64,000 nt of DNA. Source: Euclidia mi (Eukaryota > Arthropoda > Insecta > Lepidoptera > Erebidae). The notes below the pieces were generated by a model. The model searched no databases. It was given only the letters and a program-made list of their open reading frames with translations, and was not told the DNA's origin. The position numbers were made by a program, and so were the translations under genes. How positions within the stretch are numbered: the stretch's first letter is position 1; every line of letters begins with the position of its first letter. The stretch spans positions 10,308,761 through 10,372,760 of the forward strand of contig OX123200.2 in the NCBI GenBank assembly GCA_944739405.2. Direction: 5' to 3'. This document shows, in pieces, positions 20,344 through 32,660 of this stretch.

Positions 20344-20583
20344 ATGCGTTGTTTGTCAGTAACGGAAGAATTTTGCTTAGTCCTACACATTGCACAGTTT
20401 ATAGTTCAACACAAAATATCAAATGCAGACTGCGACACAGAGGGTACCAGGCTTAAGATTCTGAATTTGTATGAAGACTGTCTGATGTCCTATCGATCTG
20501 ATGGCCAATACTTTGATGACGTAAATACTCAAGTTGTAGTCTCATTACTGTTTGATGCAGATGTTGGTTTGATCCCCACATGA
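20344..20583 (+). CDS. Unrecognised short open frame, repeated in units B-E
   Basis: 79 codons with text 'HIAQFIVQHKISNADCDTEG' and 'VVVSLLFDADVGLIPT'. Homologous frames stay open in C (ends 29042), D (ends 34720) and E (ends 41934). Most differences between copies that I could compare change the amino acid, which argues against purifying selection. Probably a chance frame in recently duplicated DNA. No domain recognised. Confidence 0.25.
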   Translation: MRCLSVTEEFCLVLHIAQFIVQHKISNADCDTEGTRLKILNLYEDCLMSYRSDGQYFDDVNTQVVVSLLFDADVGLIPT

Positions 20584-20628
20584 TGTAGGTAATAATTTTA
20601 CTTTACCGAGACAGGGGAGCCCTTTGTG

Positions 20629-23349
20629 TTTTTTTTATTTAAAATCAAAAATTAAAAACAGTGACAATAAAATAAAAGCAACGTGGGATATTATAAACAA
20701 TGAGACTGGAAGGGTCAAGATTAAAAGTAACGATTACACTCTTCAATTAAATAAAAAGATATTGAAGTCAGATTTTGAGGTTGCCACAGCATTTGAAAAT
20801 TTCTTCACAGACATTCCAGTCTCAACCACTAAATCCCTCAACTCGTCCCCTATTGACGCCGAATCTCTATTGAAACAAAATGTCAATAGGTGTAACATTG
20901 AATTTAAATTTAGTTATGTCACTGACAGAGATATTGTAAAAACTTTTAATAGTCTTAATTTGAAGAAGACTAGTGATCTTTGGGGCAATTCTGTTGTGAT
21001 TACGAAATCCATAATCAACACAGTAGCACCTGAACTGGCAATGATTTTCAATAGATGCATTGACTGTGGTGTGTTTCCTGATCAAATGAAAAGTAGTAAA
21101 GTAATTCCGTTATTTAAATCAGGTAGCACATCTGACCCCACAAATTATAGGCCAATATCTGTGCTACCCACGTTTAGTAAAATTTTTGAAAAATTAATTC
21201 TAGGTCAGCTTCAAATTCATTTTAATAACAAAAAGCTGTTACATGAAAAACAATTTGGTTTTACTAGGGGTCGCTCAACTACCGATGCTGGAGTTGAGCT
21301 TTTAGATAGTATTTTTGATGCCTGGGAGGAGTCGCATGATGCTCTGGGAGTCTTTTGTGACTTATCAAAGGCTTTTGATTGCGTTTTTCATGAAACATTG
21401 ATCAGGTAATTACATTACTATGGAGTTAAGAACACTGCTTTGGATCTCCTAACATCATATTTGAGTAATAGGATACACAGAGTTGAGGTAAATGGAAAAG
21501 TTTCTATGGGTTCAGTGGTCACAATGGGAGTGCCGCAAGGTTCAATTCTTGGTACATTCCTTTTCCTTGTATATATTAATGATTTGCCATACATTATGCA
21601 AAATAATGAAGTGATAGTGTTATTTGCTGATGATACATCACTTATTTTTAAAGTTAGACGACAACAATCAAATAATGACGATGTAAATAACGCTCTCTCT
21701 AAAGTAGTTCAATGGTTTACTGCTAACAATTTACTGTTAAATGAAAAAAAAACAAAATGTATACGATTTTCAAGACCGAATGTAAAACAAGTTAAACCTA
21801 ACATATGTTTGAATGGAGAAGAGTTGGATCTTATAGATAACACCGTATTCTTAGGCATAACCTTAGATTCTAAGCTACAGTGGGGCCCACATATAGGTCA
21901 GTTGTCGAATAGACTTAGCTCTGCAGCGTACGCGGTTTATAAAATTCGTCAGTTAACTGATATAGATACGGCCAGATTAGTATATTTTAGTTATTTCCAC
22001 AGCATAATGTCATATGGCATTTTATTATGGGGCAACGCAGCTGACATTCAAACTGTGTTTGTACTGCAGAAGCGGGCTATTCGTGCAATCTACAGTCTTG
22101 GTTCAAGGCATTCACTGAGGGAAAAATTTAAAGAAATTAAGATAATGACTGTCGCATCTCAATACATTTATGAGAACTTGTTATATGTCAGGAAAAATAT
22201 AAATATGTTTTCCAAATTCAGCGACATTCATAAATTAAACACACGAAATAAAAACAAACTTGTTCTACCTTCAACTAGACTACAAAAAATAAGTAACTCC
22301 TACAAGTGTCAAAGCATACGTTTTTACAACAAAATTCCAGGCAATATTCAGGAACTAAGTATTAATAAATTCAAAGTATTTATTAAACAGAGCTTGTGTT
22401 CAAAAGCTTATTACACAGTTAAAGATTATTTAGCAGACAAAAATGCCTGGAATTGAGTTTAAAAAATTATGAATTTTGACATTTTGAAATTAGTGACAAG
22501 ATATTTTTATTTACATTTGTAATACTTATATTTTTACATTTTGACATTTTTAATTTGACATTTGTAATTTTATTTATTTTGTTTTGACATTGTTTGATTT
22601 GACATTGTTATTTTATTTATTTTCTTTTGACATTTAAAATTACTTAAGTAATATATTATTATTCTTAAACTGACATTCAATAATATTTTCTGACATTTTA
22701 AATATATGACATTTTATTGTTTAAATTTTTACTATTTTTAAAATTACTTTAGTAATATATTATTATTCCTGAATTGACATTCAATAATATTTTCTGACAT
22801 TTTAAATATAATATGACATTTTATTGTTAAAATTTTATTATTTTTACATATTGTTTGCAACATGTATTTTACTATGTATTAGCATGTAAAGTTGTGAGTA
22901 TGATGTGGGCATTATTAAACATATAAACAAATAGTTGTGGCAACCTGTCTGATGGCTTAGGCTGACATGCTTATGCATACACCTTCTGATGGCGTGGAGG
23001 CATAGTGATACAGATCGTGCTGGCTCCCTCAATCAAGGTTGAGCCGTACGATTGCTGTTGAATGCGGGCCATCAGTGGGCCGAGTCAGTCAAAAGCGTCA
23101 GATGATTTCCTGCATTGTACTTGCATACTAAACTCTTTTTTTTGTCTGGACTTTAAAAGATGAAGAAAATACTAAACAAAATGAAGTGACAAAAAAAAAT
23201 GACTCTGAGTTTGTTTCGGCCTTTCTTCTCAAGAAGTCATTTAGCTAGGAAAAGCCGGCATCATCTAGAATAGGGTTTTGACATGTATAAGTGTTGTAAA
23301 CAACCAAAATGCAGAAATAAATATGTCTTTATGTCTTTATGTCTTTATG
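20629..23349 (+). mobile_element. CR1-like LINE, 5'-truncated
   Basis: Unit C shows the empty site (CCTTTGTGTCC near 29080). In B the same sequence is split, with TGTG or GTGT repeated at both ends. The 3' end consists of three ATGTCTTT octamers, a CR1-like feature. Between the reverse transcriptase and the tail lies an 880-bp 3' UTR full of TTTGACATTT-type motifs. Confidence 0.85.
20636..22456 (+). pseudogene. CR1-like reverse transcriptase with one nonsense codon
   Basis: A single reading frame runs from the truncated 5' end to 22456, interrupted only by TAA at 21407-21409. Motifs in order: 'NYRPISVLPTFSKIFEKLI' (about 21145-21200), 'KQFGFTRGRSTTDAG', palm A 'VFCDLSKAFD' (about 21350), then after the stop 'LLTSYLSNRIHRVEVNG', 'MGVPQGSILG' (about 21530) and the catalytic 'FADDTSL' (21623-21643). 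'FLGITLDSKLQWGPH' and the C-terminal region with 'VLQKRAIRAIY' follow. The apurinic endonuclease and ORF1 are missing by 5' truncation. The enzyme replicates the element by target-primed reverse transcription. One base change disables an otherwise intact frame, so insertion is recent. Confidence 0.88.
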
Positions 23350-23784
23350 TGTCCATCTCATTGTTTAATGTCGCGTGCTTAGAGAACTATAAAGGGACCA
23401 TCATTAATTCAAACCGTCATTTATGTATTGTTTAAAGCGTATTGTATTATTTTAGAGCCGACTCACTCCCACAATTGTCAAGCCTCAACAAAACTTTCTA
23501 ACATACATATTCACAGATCAAACTATTTAAACGTTATGTTATAACAAACAACTATTTATTATACTTGATGTGAGTATTTTACTCACAATTTATACAACGA
23601 AACGAAAAACATTAGGGTCTGAAACTATTTATCATTTACAAGTTATGACAGTTTAATAAAACTATCCACTTAAATAAGTTATCCCGTACTAGTATTATAA
23701 AGCTATATACCTGTCTGTTACGCTTTAACGATTATAGACTAAAGCGACTTCGAATCGAAGTCTTCGATGATAAAAGTTTGAATA

Positions 23785-24030
23785 TATTTTTTTAGGCTCA
23801 CCCCTTTATCCCCAAAGGGGTAGGCAGCGATGTAATATTACACCCACATTTCGCCATGAATTTTGAGGTCCCACGTAATAGGGGGCGAGCCTATTGCCGC
23901 TACCGGGCACATCACCAGACTCCGTGCTGCTACTGAGAATTTGGAAAAACCTACACTTGCCTAACCTGGGAATCGAACCCGGGACCTCCGATCAGCAGAC
24001 GCATACGCTATCCACTGGACCACGGAGGCA
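23785..24030 (-). mobile_element. SINE family 2, unit B
   Basis: Read on the minus strand the head has A box 'TGGTCCAGTGG' and B box 'GGGTTCGATTCCC'. The body has 'AATAGGCTCGCCCCC' and the end has 'CCCCTTTGGGGATAAAG'. The same insertion is at 42409-42654 in E; C and D lack it. The left flank in B has lost about 25 bp compared with E. Confidence 0.85.
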
Positions 24031-25485
24031 GTTTAAAAATAGGTCTGCTACTTAAAAATAAAATAAGAGTTTGTAAGAAAATGGGCACACACCCATTTGT
24101 GATCTTATTTTAGAAATAAGACTGATTTCGAATTACCAGGCGGTCGAAGTCGCGGTCAAAAGCTTTATTAGCCACAATTACAGTATTGTATAATTACTTG
24201 AAATAACAGATTCCAGCGCATGTTAAGTATTAATGAGCACATAACTCAGAAGTTACAATTCTTGAATAAGTCTCACAACAACTTTCTGCCAGAATTTCTG
24301 TAATACCAAAACAGATGCAAATATAGCCCTAATAACCTTTCGTGTCGTCCTCAAAGTTCGATACCTACCCTGAAATCGCCGCCATTAAAAAACAAACTTT
24401 ATCTTAAAACAATAAGTCTCATTTGAAAAGCAGGTAAACGTTCTTTAAACGGTATACTGCAGTATAATGTAGAGTTTTTAAACATTTTATTTGAATGGTG
24501 GTTGTGACGGTCTCAGACCTTTGTGGCATAACATTCATTGTGCCTCGGCTTGTACGATGTCAAATTAAAAAAAACACGGCGAACATTTTTCCCCTCGTTG
24601 CCCTTTCGTTTTTTGTGAAAAATGACGTCGAAATATGCCTATGAAAATGAATGCAGTTTCATAAATCTTTGTGAATATGTATCCTCGCATGAAATAGTTA
24701 GAACTTGGCTTCAAAAAATGGTCTTATTGTGTGCCTTGGTAAACGTCGGCGAAACATCGGGTAGGCAAAGTAAAAGGAATGTATAAAGTTTGAAAACTGC
24801 AATAATTTCTTCTTAACGCACAGTTCAACATTGTAGATAAGCAACGAGGCACAAAATGACAAGCATTTAGCTACTATATAGGCTTCACACTGTGGACTGA
24901 TAGACACTTGGAAGCCCATCACCTTTTCCTACGCCATCATCCCGCACCTCCTTCTTTTCCTAATCCCATCCCAAAGGTCAATAACGTACCTACTTGTGAA
25001 TAATGTGATCCTCTGGTGTTGCGGGTGTCCATAGTGGTAATTGCTTACAATCCGGCGATCTGTGAGCCAGTTTATCTCCTATTTCATAAAAAAACAATCT
25101 TACTAACTGACTAGCATCTGATATTTCGTCGCATTTCTCATACATAGTATTTTAATATTATAAAGGTGAGTGTTTGCTTGTCTTCTTTCAAACTGCTGAA
25201 CAGATTTTGACGAAACTTTGTAGTAATATAGGATGGAAAAACACACCAGTATAATATTTTGTCGCGATTGCAGACGCCCACGCGCGCGGAGGCAGGATGC
25301 AGAATCTAGTAATTTATTATTGCACACAAATGAATGATAAAATTAAAAGCTTTCAGCAGAAATGGAGTAGTTTTTTTTATTTGTACAACAACATTATTCG
25401 ATTCAAGTTCAGTCTAAAAGGTTACGTTCACCACTTTTGTATTTGTTAATGGTATGTTCTTTTAAGTTATAGTTTACTTTATATA

Positions 25486-26800
25486 CAGTGGTCGTCATAG
25501 AATTAAGAACGCTGATATAATGGTATGATTTTATCAAACTAAGACGTATAACTAATTGCATGCAATTTTTTTATTTCTCTCGGTATCATAAAACTTTTCT
25601 ATAAAACCACTGAATTCATTGATACCCATGATTAGCTAGAAATAAATAAGCACACTTTTTTTACACTACTTCTAAACAAAGTATTCGTGATATAATCTAA
25701 GTAGTATTCCTATTTACTGGCTGGTCACGTAATTAAGAACGTTTTATAATTTATACATTTCTTCAAATTTAAAAAGAGAATACTCAGTCGATTTGCAGTT
25801 GTAGGTTACTGTTTGTGTAATTTTGGCGCCATCTAGTGCTGTAAAAGATTAAAAGTGATTGCTTCAAAAACAATGGAAAAAAAATAAAAGTTAATGGAAG
25901 TAATAATAAAACTTCGCCGGCAATATTAGTCTTATAAAAAGATAGCCGACCATTTGCAACGTTAAAAAACGATAGCTTTCCACGCTGTAAAGCATTTTGC
26001 TACGTCGTGTATCAAATTACTTCGAATGTTCCACGTGTAGCTAGACAGAGAAAAAAAACTCCTCGAGATGACCTTAACATCGTTCGTATGGCAAAACAAA
26101 ATCCTTTTAAAGGGTCAAACGAGCTGAGAAAAGAATATTTTGGTGAAAATAATTCTTCAGCAATCTCAGCACGCACTGTTCGAAGACATTTGCTAGAAGA
26201 AAAATTGCACGGAAGGTACCCATGTTGAAACTTTGCCACAGGCAAGCCCGGCTTGCATTTGCAAGAAAGTATGAAAACTGGACAGTGCGGCAGTGGAAAA
26301 TGTACTTTTTTCAGACGAGACGAAAATAAACAGAGTATGTTCTGATGGAAAACGATATGTACATCGTCCCCCGAATACAGCAATCGACCCGATAAAGTAC
26401 ACGAAAGTTACATTAAAGCACTGTGGTGGAAATGTGAAAATTTGGGGGTGCTTTTCTGGACATGGTGTTGGACCTGTTAAGTTGATAGTAGGAAACATGG
26501 ATCAATTCGTATACAAAAATATACTGGAAGAAACAATGTTACCTTATGCTGAAGACGTTCTACCGGTTATTTGGACATTTCAAGACGACAATGATGCAAA
26601 GCACACTGCACGCACCATAATGGAATTTCTTTCAGCGCAATCAGTTTCTGTCTTAGACTGGCCAGCTAACAGCTCAGATCTAAACCTAAATCTGTGGTTT
26701 GAAGTAAAGATAAAGGTTTCAAATACACAGTGTGGGTATTTAAGAGAGCTTTTTATTATTCTTTTTTTAACTACACTGTCTTTATAGGGCTAATTCAAAT
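25486..26800 (+). pseudogene. Tc1-type transposon, unit C copy
   Basis: The left end has two direct repeats 230 bp apart (25486 and 25716), each with 'TAATTAAGAACG'. Broken transposase follows. 26007-26228 carries the DNA-binding end ('NPFKGSNELRKEYFGE'). 26293-26787 carries 'IWGCFSGHGVGPVK' and 'FQDDNDAKHTA'. A deletion of about a dozen bases turns the 'SPIEN' block into 'NSSDLNLNLWF', which removes the catalytic glutamate. No right end seen. Confidence 0.86.
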
Positions 26801-27005
26801 GTAAATATAACACAAGGAATTCGAGGTTACATCGACTTATATTCGTACTGAAATGCTACAATAATATGCAATATTCGTCTCAATGTGTATCAGCAACTAA
26901 AATATATTGTAGGATCTGGAGCATATTACACAACAATTTCTACCTTTCTCGTTGTCAGATCCAGAGTCTAATATAAAATTATTTTAAATATATAAAGACT
27001 TTACT

Positions 27006-27378
27006 CTTCTTTCTCTTAGCGTTATCCCAGTTTCAATCTGGGGTCCGCTTTCTAGTCTAACCGGATTTGGCTGAATATTAGCTTTTCCACGGAGCGACTG
27101 CCTGTCTGACCTCCGCAACCCGAAGGGATAGCGATATTCCATGGTTTAGACTAGTGTCAGTTTATTTAGAAGGTACTGACGCCCTGTAACGACTGTCAAA
27201 GATCTTCATGACAACCGGGACCGACGGCTTAACGTGCTCTCCGAGGCACGGGACAAGCGATAATTAACAATTCAATACGCACATAACTCCGAAAAGTCAT
27301 TGGTGCGCGCCGTGGATTCGAACCTGATACCCTCTGCATGGCAGTCTGTTGGTATATCCCCTCGGCTATCGCTGCCTT
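27006..27378 (-). mobile_element. SINE family 1, unit C
   Basis: It is flanked by a perfect 16-bp target duplication, ATATAAAGACTTTACT (26990-27005 and 27379-27394). Unit E keeps the single-copy empty site near 40210. On the minus strand the head has B box 'GGTTCGAATCC', and the 3' end shows 'TAACGCTAAGAG' instead of a clean GATGATG tail. Confidence 0.9.
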
Positions 27379-28459
27379 ATATAAAGACTTTACTATTAGG
27401 TACTTATTTCACAGCTAAGATTAAATGCAATAATGCCTACTAGCATCAAAGCTATAGGTTAAAATAAGTATTATCATCATGTCTAATAAACCTGCATTGA
27501 TATGTACAGAAATTCATGATTAATAATTTCTGCTACACGTCCGCTGTCGTAGTCTTGATTATATTCATGCAATTGTGTTATCATATTTTTAATCAACTAA
27601 AAGCACTATCTGCATATTGCACTAACTATATAATTATTTTAACTCACAAAAATTAAAATTTTAAAATAGCGATGAACAATTCCGGCGCTATTCCATTTAA
27701 AAACTATCAATGTGTACCGTACTGAAAGCAAAGACAAAATAAATATGACCAGTACGTATTATATAATGTGAAATGGTTGTGATATTATGCCATACATATA
27801 GGTATCACTAAAATCCGATATATACTGAACACTTTATACATATTCTAATTCATTTTCGCCAAAATGCCAACCTAGCTAAAAATCAATTGATTAATCATCC
27901 AGTCAAAATACAGACTCAACCAATCAAAAATCGCAAGCCGAACACATTTTCTTATTAATCCCAGAATTCATCAACCAGAAAAGCGGAATAACCAACCATA
28001 AATCTTATCTACCAATCCATAAAAATACATCTCCTCATAAACGAATGAGAATACCGTCAATTTTTTCTGACGCGTCAAGAAAATATATTATCATCCGCAA
28101 AGTACATAGCCTAACGATTCCGACATCCCAACTGTATTTTTCTTGGTACTTAATAATACTTTACTCGGGACCCTTGTGCGATAACACTGACCGCAAGCGC
28201 TATCGGTTCCTAATCCAAGGGACGGGGCTACTACGAGTATCATCATAATTTACCCAGATTCATCGGCCTTTCAACACCCCTATTTCGTGTGATCCATGAT
28301 ACTACGGGTAAAAAGAATTTGGTGTGAAGCTACTAGATCTTATTGCTAAAGATATTTTAGTAGCTGACAAGAGAATGACCGCAGCTACGCGCGCGTATTT
28401 GTTTTATTTAACCGTTAGTTCTCGATCTTGTAGGAGTTTTGAGCAATCCATTATTAGTG

Positions 28460-28746
28460 TATATTATTAGTATAAAAGATGAAGCAGAACTGACCAAGCA
28501 GATATATAAGGCAAGTGTGAATGGGACAGGATGAAGGGGAAGAACTAGGCGGACGTTCTCTAACCAAATTGGAGACGTCCTAAAAACAGGACAGGTTAGA
28601 AGTACCCTGAACAGAAGAGCATGCATGAGAAATCTGATGGCAGTGAATGAAGCAAGAGAGATAATTATGTCAGGATCGTTGCAAATGGCGTTCCGTAGTC
28701 TCTGCCTACCCCTTCGGAAACAGGCGTCAGTCTATGTATGTATGTA
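28460..28746 (+). pseudogene. RTE-B LINE 3' end, unit C
   Basis: Same insertion as 19940-20222, with TTATTAGTG on both sides (28451-28459, 28747-28755). It contains 'NQIGDVLKTGQVRS'-type text. Confidence 0.82.
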
Positions 28747-28799
28747 TTATTAGTGCACTCATAATGTGCCCCTGTGCACCTAGTGCACCAATAGTTTCA

Positions 28800-29042
28800 G
28801 CTGTGCGTTGTTTGTCAGTAACGGAAGAATTTTGCTTAGTCCTACACATTGCACAATTTATAGTTCAACACAAAATACCAAATGCAGACTGCCACACTGA
28901 GGGTACCAGGTTTAAGATTCTGAATTTGTATGAAGTCTGTCTGATGTCCTATCGGTCTGATGTCCAATACTTTGATGACGTAAATGCTCAAGTTGTAGTC
29001 TCATTACTGTTTAATGCAGATGTTGCTTTGATCCCCACATAG
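28800..29042 (+). CDS. Unrecognised short open frame, unit C copy
   Basis: Homologue of 20344-20583, here fused in frame to the RTE-B tail (open from 28734). Text includes 'HKIPNADCHTEG'. Probably a chance frame. Confidence 0.22.
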   Translation, partial: AVRCLSVTEEFCLVLHIAQFIVQHKIPNADCHTEGTRFKILNLYEVCLMSYRSDVQYFDDVNAQVVVSLLFNADVALIPT

Positions 29043-31340
29043 TGTAGGTAATAATTGTACTTTACCGAGACAGGGGAGCCCTTTGTGTCCAACTCATTGT
29101 TTAATGTCGCATGCTTAGAGAACTATAAAGGGACCATCATTAATTCAAACCGTCATTTATGTACCTATTGTTTAAAGCGTATTGTATTATTTTAGAACGG
29201 ACTCACACCCACAATTTTCAAGTTTCAACAAAACCTTCTAACATATAGACGCAGATAAAACTATTTAACCGTTATAACAAACAACTATTTATTATAGTAT
29301 CTTCTTGGTTTTACGCGATTGTTACACATTGAAATTAAACTGTAGTTTAATTTCAACTATTTATAATTGATGTGAGTATTTCACATACAATTTATACAAC
29401 GAAACGAAAAACATAAGGGCTGAAACTATTTATCATTTATAAGTTATGACAGTTTAATATCGTATCACTATTCACTTAAATAAGTTATCCCATACTATTA
29501 CTATAAACACAAAAAGCTATCTGTCTGTTACGATTTAACGACTAAAATACTGAAGCGACTTCGATGATAAAACTTTGTAAGGAGATAGTCGATAACCCAG
29601 TTTTAAGAATAGGTCTGCGTATTAAAAATATAATAGCCTGGAATAAGAGATAAGAGTTTGTAAGAAAATTGGCACACACCCACTTGTGATCTTATTTTAG
29701 AAACTTTAGTAATCAGACTGTTTTCGAATTACCAGGCGGTCGAAGGCGCGGTCAAAAACTATAATTAAAGTATTATATAATTACTTGAAATAACAGATTC
29801 CAGCGCATATTAAGTTTTAATGAGCACATTACTGAGAAGTTACAATTCTTAAGTAAGTCTCACAACAATGTTCTGCCAGAATTTGTATAATAACAAAACA
29901 GTCGTCCTCAAAGGTCAATACCTACCCTAAAATCGCCGCCATTAAAAAACAAACTTTATCTTAAAACTGTAATATTTAGGATAAAACACTATCTAGCCGG
30001 GGATATTTGGTAATGCGGAATGATACACAACTTTGCTGTACAACATATATTGGCCGACTGGCTTGTTACATTTTTAATGTGAACGTCACTTATAGCTACC
30101 CACTATTACAATATATTACAAAAACAATAAAAGTTACATTTGAAAAGCAGTTAAACGTTCTTTAAACGGTACACTGCAGTATAATGTCGAGTTTTTAAAC
30201 ATTTTATTAAATGCTGGTTGTGACGGTCTCAGGCTCTTTGTGGCATAACATTCATTGTGCCTCGGCTTGTACGATGTCAAATTAAAAAAAAAACACGGCG
30301 AACATTTTTCCCCTGATTATCCTTTCGTTTTTTGTGAAAAATTACGTCGAAATATGCCTATGAAAATGACTGCAGTTACATAAATCTTTGTGAATATGTA
30401 TCCTCGTACATATATATAATAGTTAGAACTTGGCTTCCAATGGTCTTATTGTGTGCCTCGGTAAAAGTCGCCACAAGTTCGGGTAGGCAAAGTAAAATAA
30501 ATGTAAAGAGTTTGAAAATTGCAATAATTTATTGTTAAACGCACAGTTCAACATTGTAGATAGGCAACGAGGCACAAAATGACAGGCATTTAGCTACTAT
30601 GTAGGCTGGATCACTGTGGACTGATAGACACTTGTGGGTATAGAGTCTTTTATTTTATTTCAGCATCAAAGTACAAAGAAATATTACTTACTTTAACTGT
30701 TGCGTTTCGTTTGATGAGTGAGAGTGCCGGAGGCCCATCACCTTTTCCTACGCCCTCATCCCGCACCTCCTTCTTTTCCTAATCCCATCCCAAAGGTCAG
30801 TAACGTACCAACTTGTGAATAATGTGATCCTCTGGTGTTGCGGGTGTCCATAGTGGTAATTGCTTACAATCCAGCGATCTGTGAGCCAGTTTACCTCCTA
30901 TTTCATAAAAAAGCAATCTTACTAACTAACTAGCATCTGATATTTCGTCGCATTTCTCATACATAGATGCATCTCATACGAGTACATCTCATATTTTAAT
31001 ATTATAAAAGTGAGTGTTTGCTTGTCTGTGTTTCTTTCAAACTGCTGAACAGATTTTGACGAAACTTTGTAGTAATATAGCTTATACATGGAAAACACAC
31101 ACCGGTATAATATTTTCACGCGATTGCATACACCCACGCGCGCGGAGGCAGGATGCAGAATCTAGTAATTTATTATTGAGCACAAATTAATGATAAAATT
31201 AAAAGCTTTCAGCAAATATGGAGTAGGTTTTTTATTTGTACAACAACATTGTTCAATTAAAGTTCAGTCTAAAAGGTTACGTTCACCACTTTTGTGTTTG
31301 TTAATGGTATGTTCTTTTAAGTTATAGTTTACTTTATATA

Positions 31341-32660
31341 CAGTGGTGGTCATATAATTAAGAACGCTGATATAATGGTAATATTTTTTCAAACTAAGAC
31401 GTATAACTAATTGCATGCAATTTTTTTTATTTCTCTCGGTATCATAAAACTTTGCTATAAAAGCACTGAATTCATTGATTCACATGATTAGCTAGAAATA
31501 AATAAACAAACATTTTTTACACTACTTCTAAACATAGTATTTATATAATCTAAGTAGTATTCCTATTTACTGGCTGGTCACGTAATTAAGAACGCTTTAT
31601 AATTTATACATTTCTTCAAATTTAAAAAGAGAATACTCAGTCGATTTGCAGTTGTAGGTTACTGTTTGTGTAATTTTGGCGCCATTTAGTGCTGTAAAAG
31701 ATTAAAAGTGATTGCTTCTTATAAAAAAAACAATGCGAAAAAATAAAAGTTTTGATAAATCTACAAGGGAAGTAATAATAAAACTTCGCCGGCAATATTG
31801 TTCTTATAAAAAGGTAGCCGACCATCTGCAACGTTCAAAAACGATGGTTTTCCACGCTGTAAAGCATTTAACTACGTATCAAATTACTTCGAAAGTTCCA
31901 CGTGTACCTAGACAGAGAAAAACAACTCCTCGAGGTGACCTAAACATTGTTCGTATGGCAAAACAAAATCCATTTAAATGGTCAAACGAGCTGAGAAAAT
32001 AATATTTTGGTGAAAATAACTCTTCAGCAATCTCAGCACGCACTATTTGAAGACGTTTGGTAGAAGAAAAATTGCACGGAAGGATAGCAAGGAAGGTACC
32101 CATGTTGAAACCTTGCCACAGGCAGGCAGGCTTGCATTTGCACGAAAGTATGAAAACTGGACTGTGCGCCAGTCGAAAAATGTACTTTTTTCTGACGAGA
32201 CGAAAATAAACAGTGTATGTTCTGATGGAAAACGATATGTACAACGTCCCCCGAATACAGCATATACCGTAAGTACACGAAAGTTACATTAAAGCACTGT
32301 GGTGGAAATGTGAAAAATTGGCGTTATTTTCTGGACATGGTGTTGGACCTATAAAGTTGATAGAAGGAAACTTGGATCAATTCCTATACAAAAATATACT
32401 GGAAGAAACAATGTTACCTTATGCTGAAGACGTTCTACCGGTTATTTGGACATTCCAACACGACAATGATCCAAAACACACTGCACGCACCATAAAGGAA
32501 TTTCATTCAGCGCATGATTTCGCTGACTGACGCAAGTTTCTGTCTTAGACTGGCCTGCTGGAATCTGTGGTTTGAAGTAAAGATAAAGGTTTCAAATACA
32601 CAGTGTGGGAATTTAACAGAGCTTTTTTGTTATACTTTTTTCAACTACACTGTCTTTATA
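31341..32660 (+). pseudogene. Tc1-type transposon, unit D copy
   Basis: The left end has direct repeats at 31341 and 31569. 31730-32002 keeps the longest N-terminal helix-turn-helix stretch ('TREVIIKLRRQYCSYKKVAD', 'HLQRSKTMVFHAVKHL'), ending at TAA. 32047-32292 holds 'VLFSDETKIN'. 32318-32530 holds 'FQHDNDPKHTA', then a rearranged end 'FHSAHDFAD' and a stop. The block with the catalytic Glu is gone. Unit E shares this exact rearrangement. Confidence 0.86.

Larger units (their letters stand above)
17441..25485 (+). repeat. Macro-repeat unit B
   Basis: It begins inside the Tc1 element where unit A left off, lacking the inner left repeat. It carries a Helitron (18760-18967), an RTE-B end (19940-20222), a CR1-like LINE (20629-23349) and a family-2 SINE (23785-24030). 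Spacers 18481-18759, 18968-19939, 23350-23784 and 24031-25485 are AT-rich and shared with C, D and E; I see no gene in them. Confidence 0.88.
25486..31340 (+). repeat. Macro-repeat unit C
   Basis: At 5.85 kb this is the simplest complete unit: Tc1 remnant, family-1 SINE, RTE-B end and spacer. Spacers 26801-26989, 27395-28459 and 29043-31340 are AT-rich and shared with the other units; no gene recognised. About 170 bp near 29965-30125 is not in the neighbours and looks like an unidentified small insertion. Confidence 0.9.

Noticed and set aside
23930..24030. tRNA-like sequence with A and B boxes (also at 1539, 33912, 47640, 61800)
   Set aside because: These are SINE heads: each sits at the 5' end of a repeated SINE body, and I cannot fold a proper tRNA cloverleaf with a CCA-ready end.
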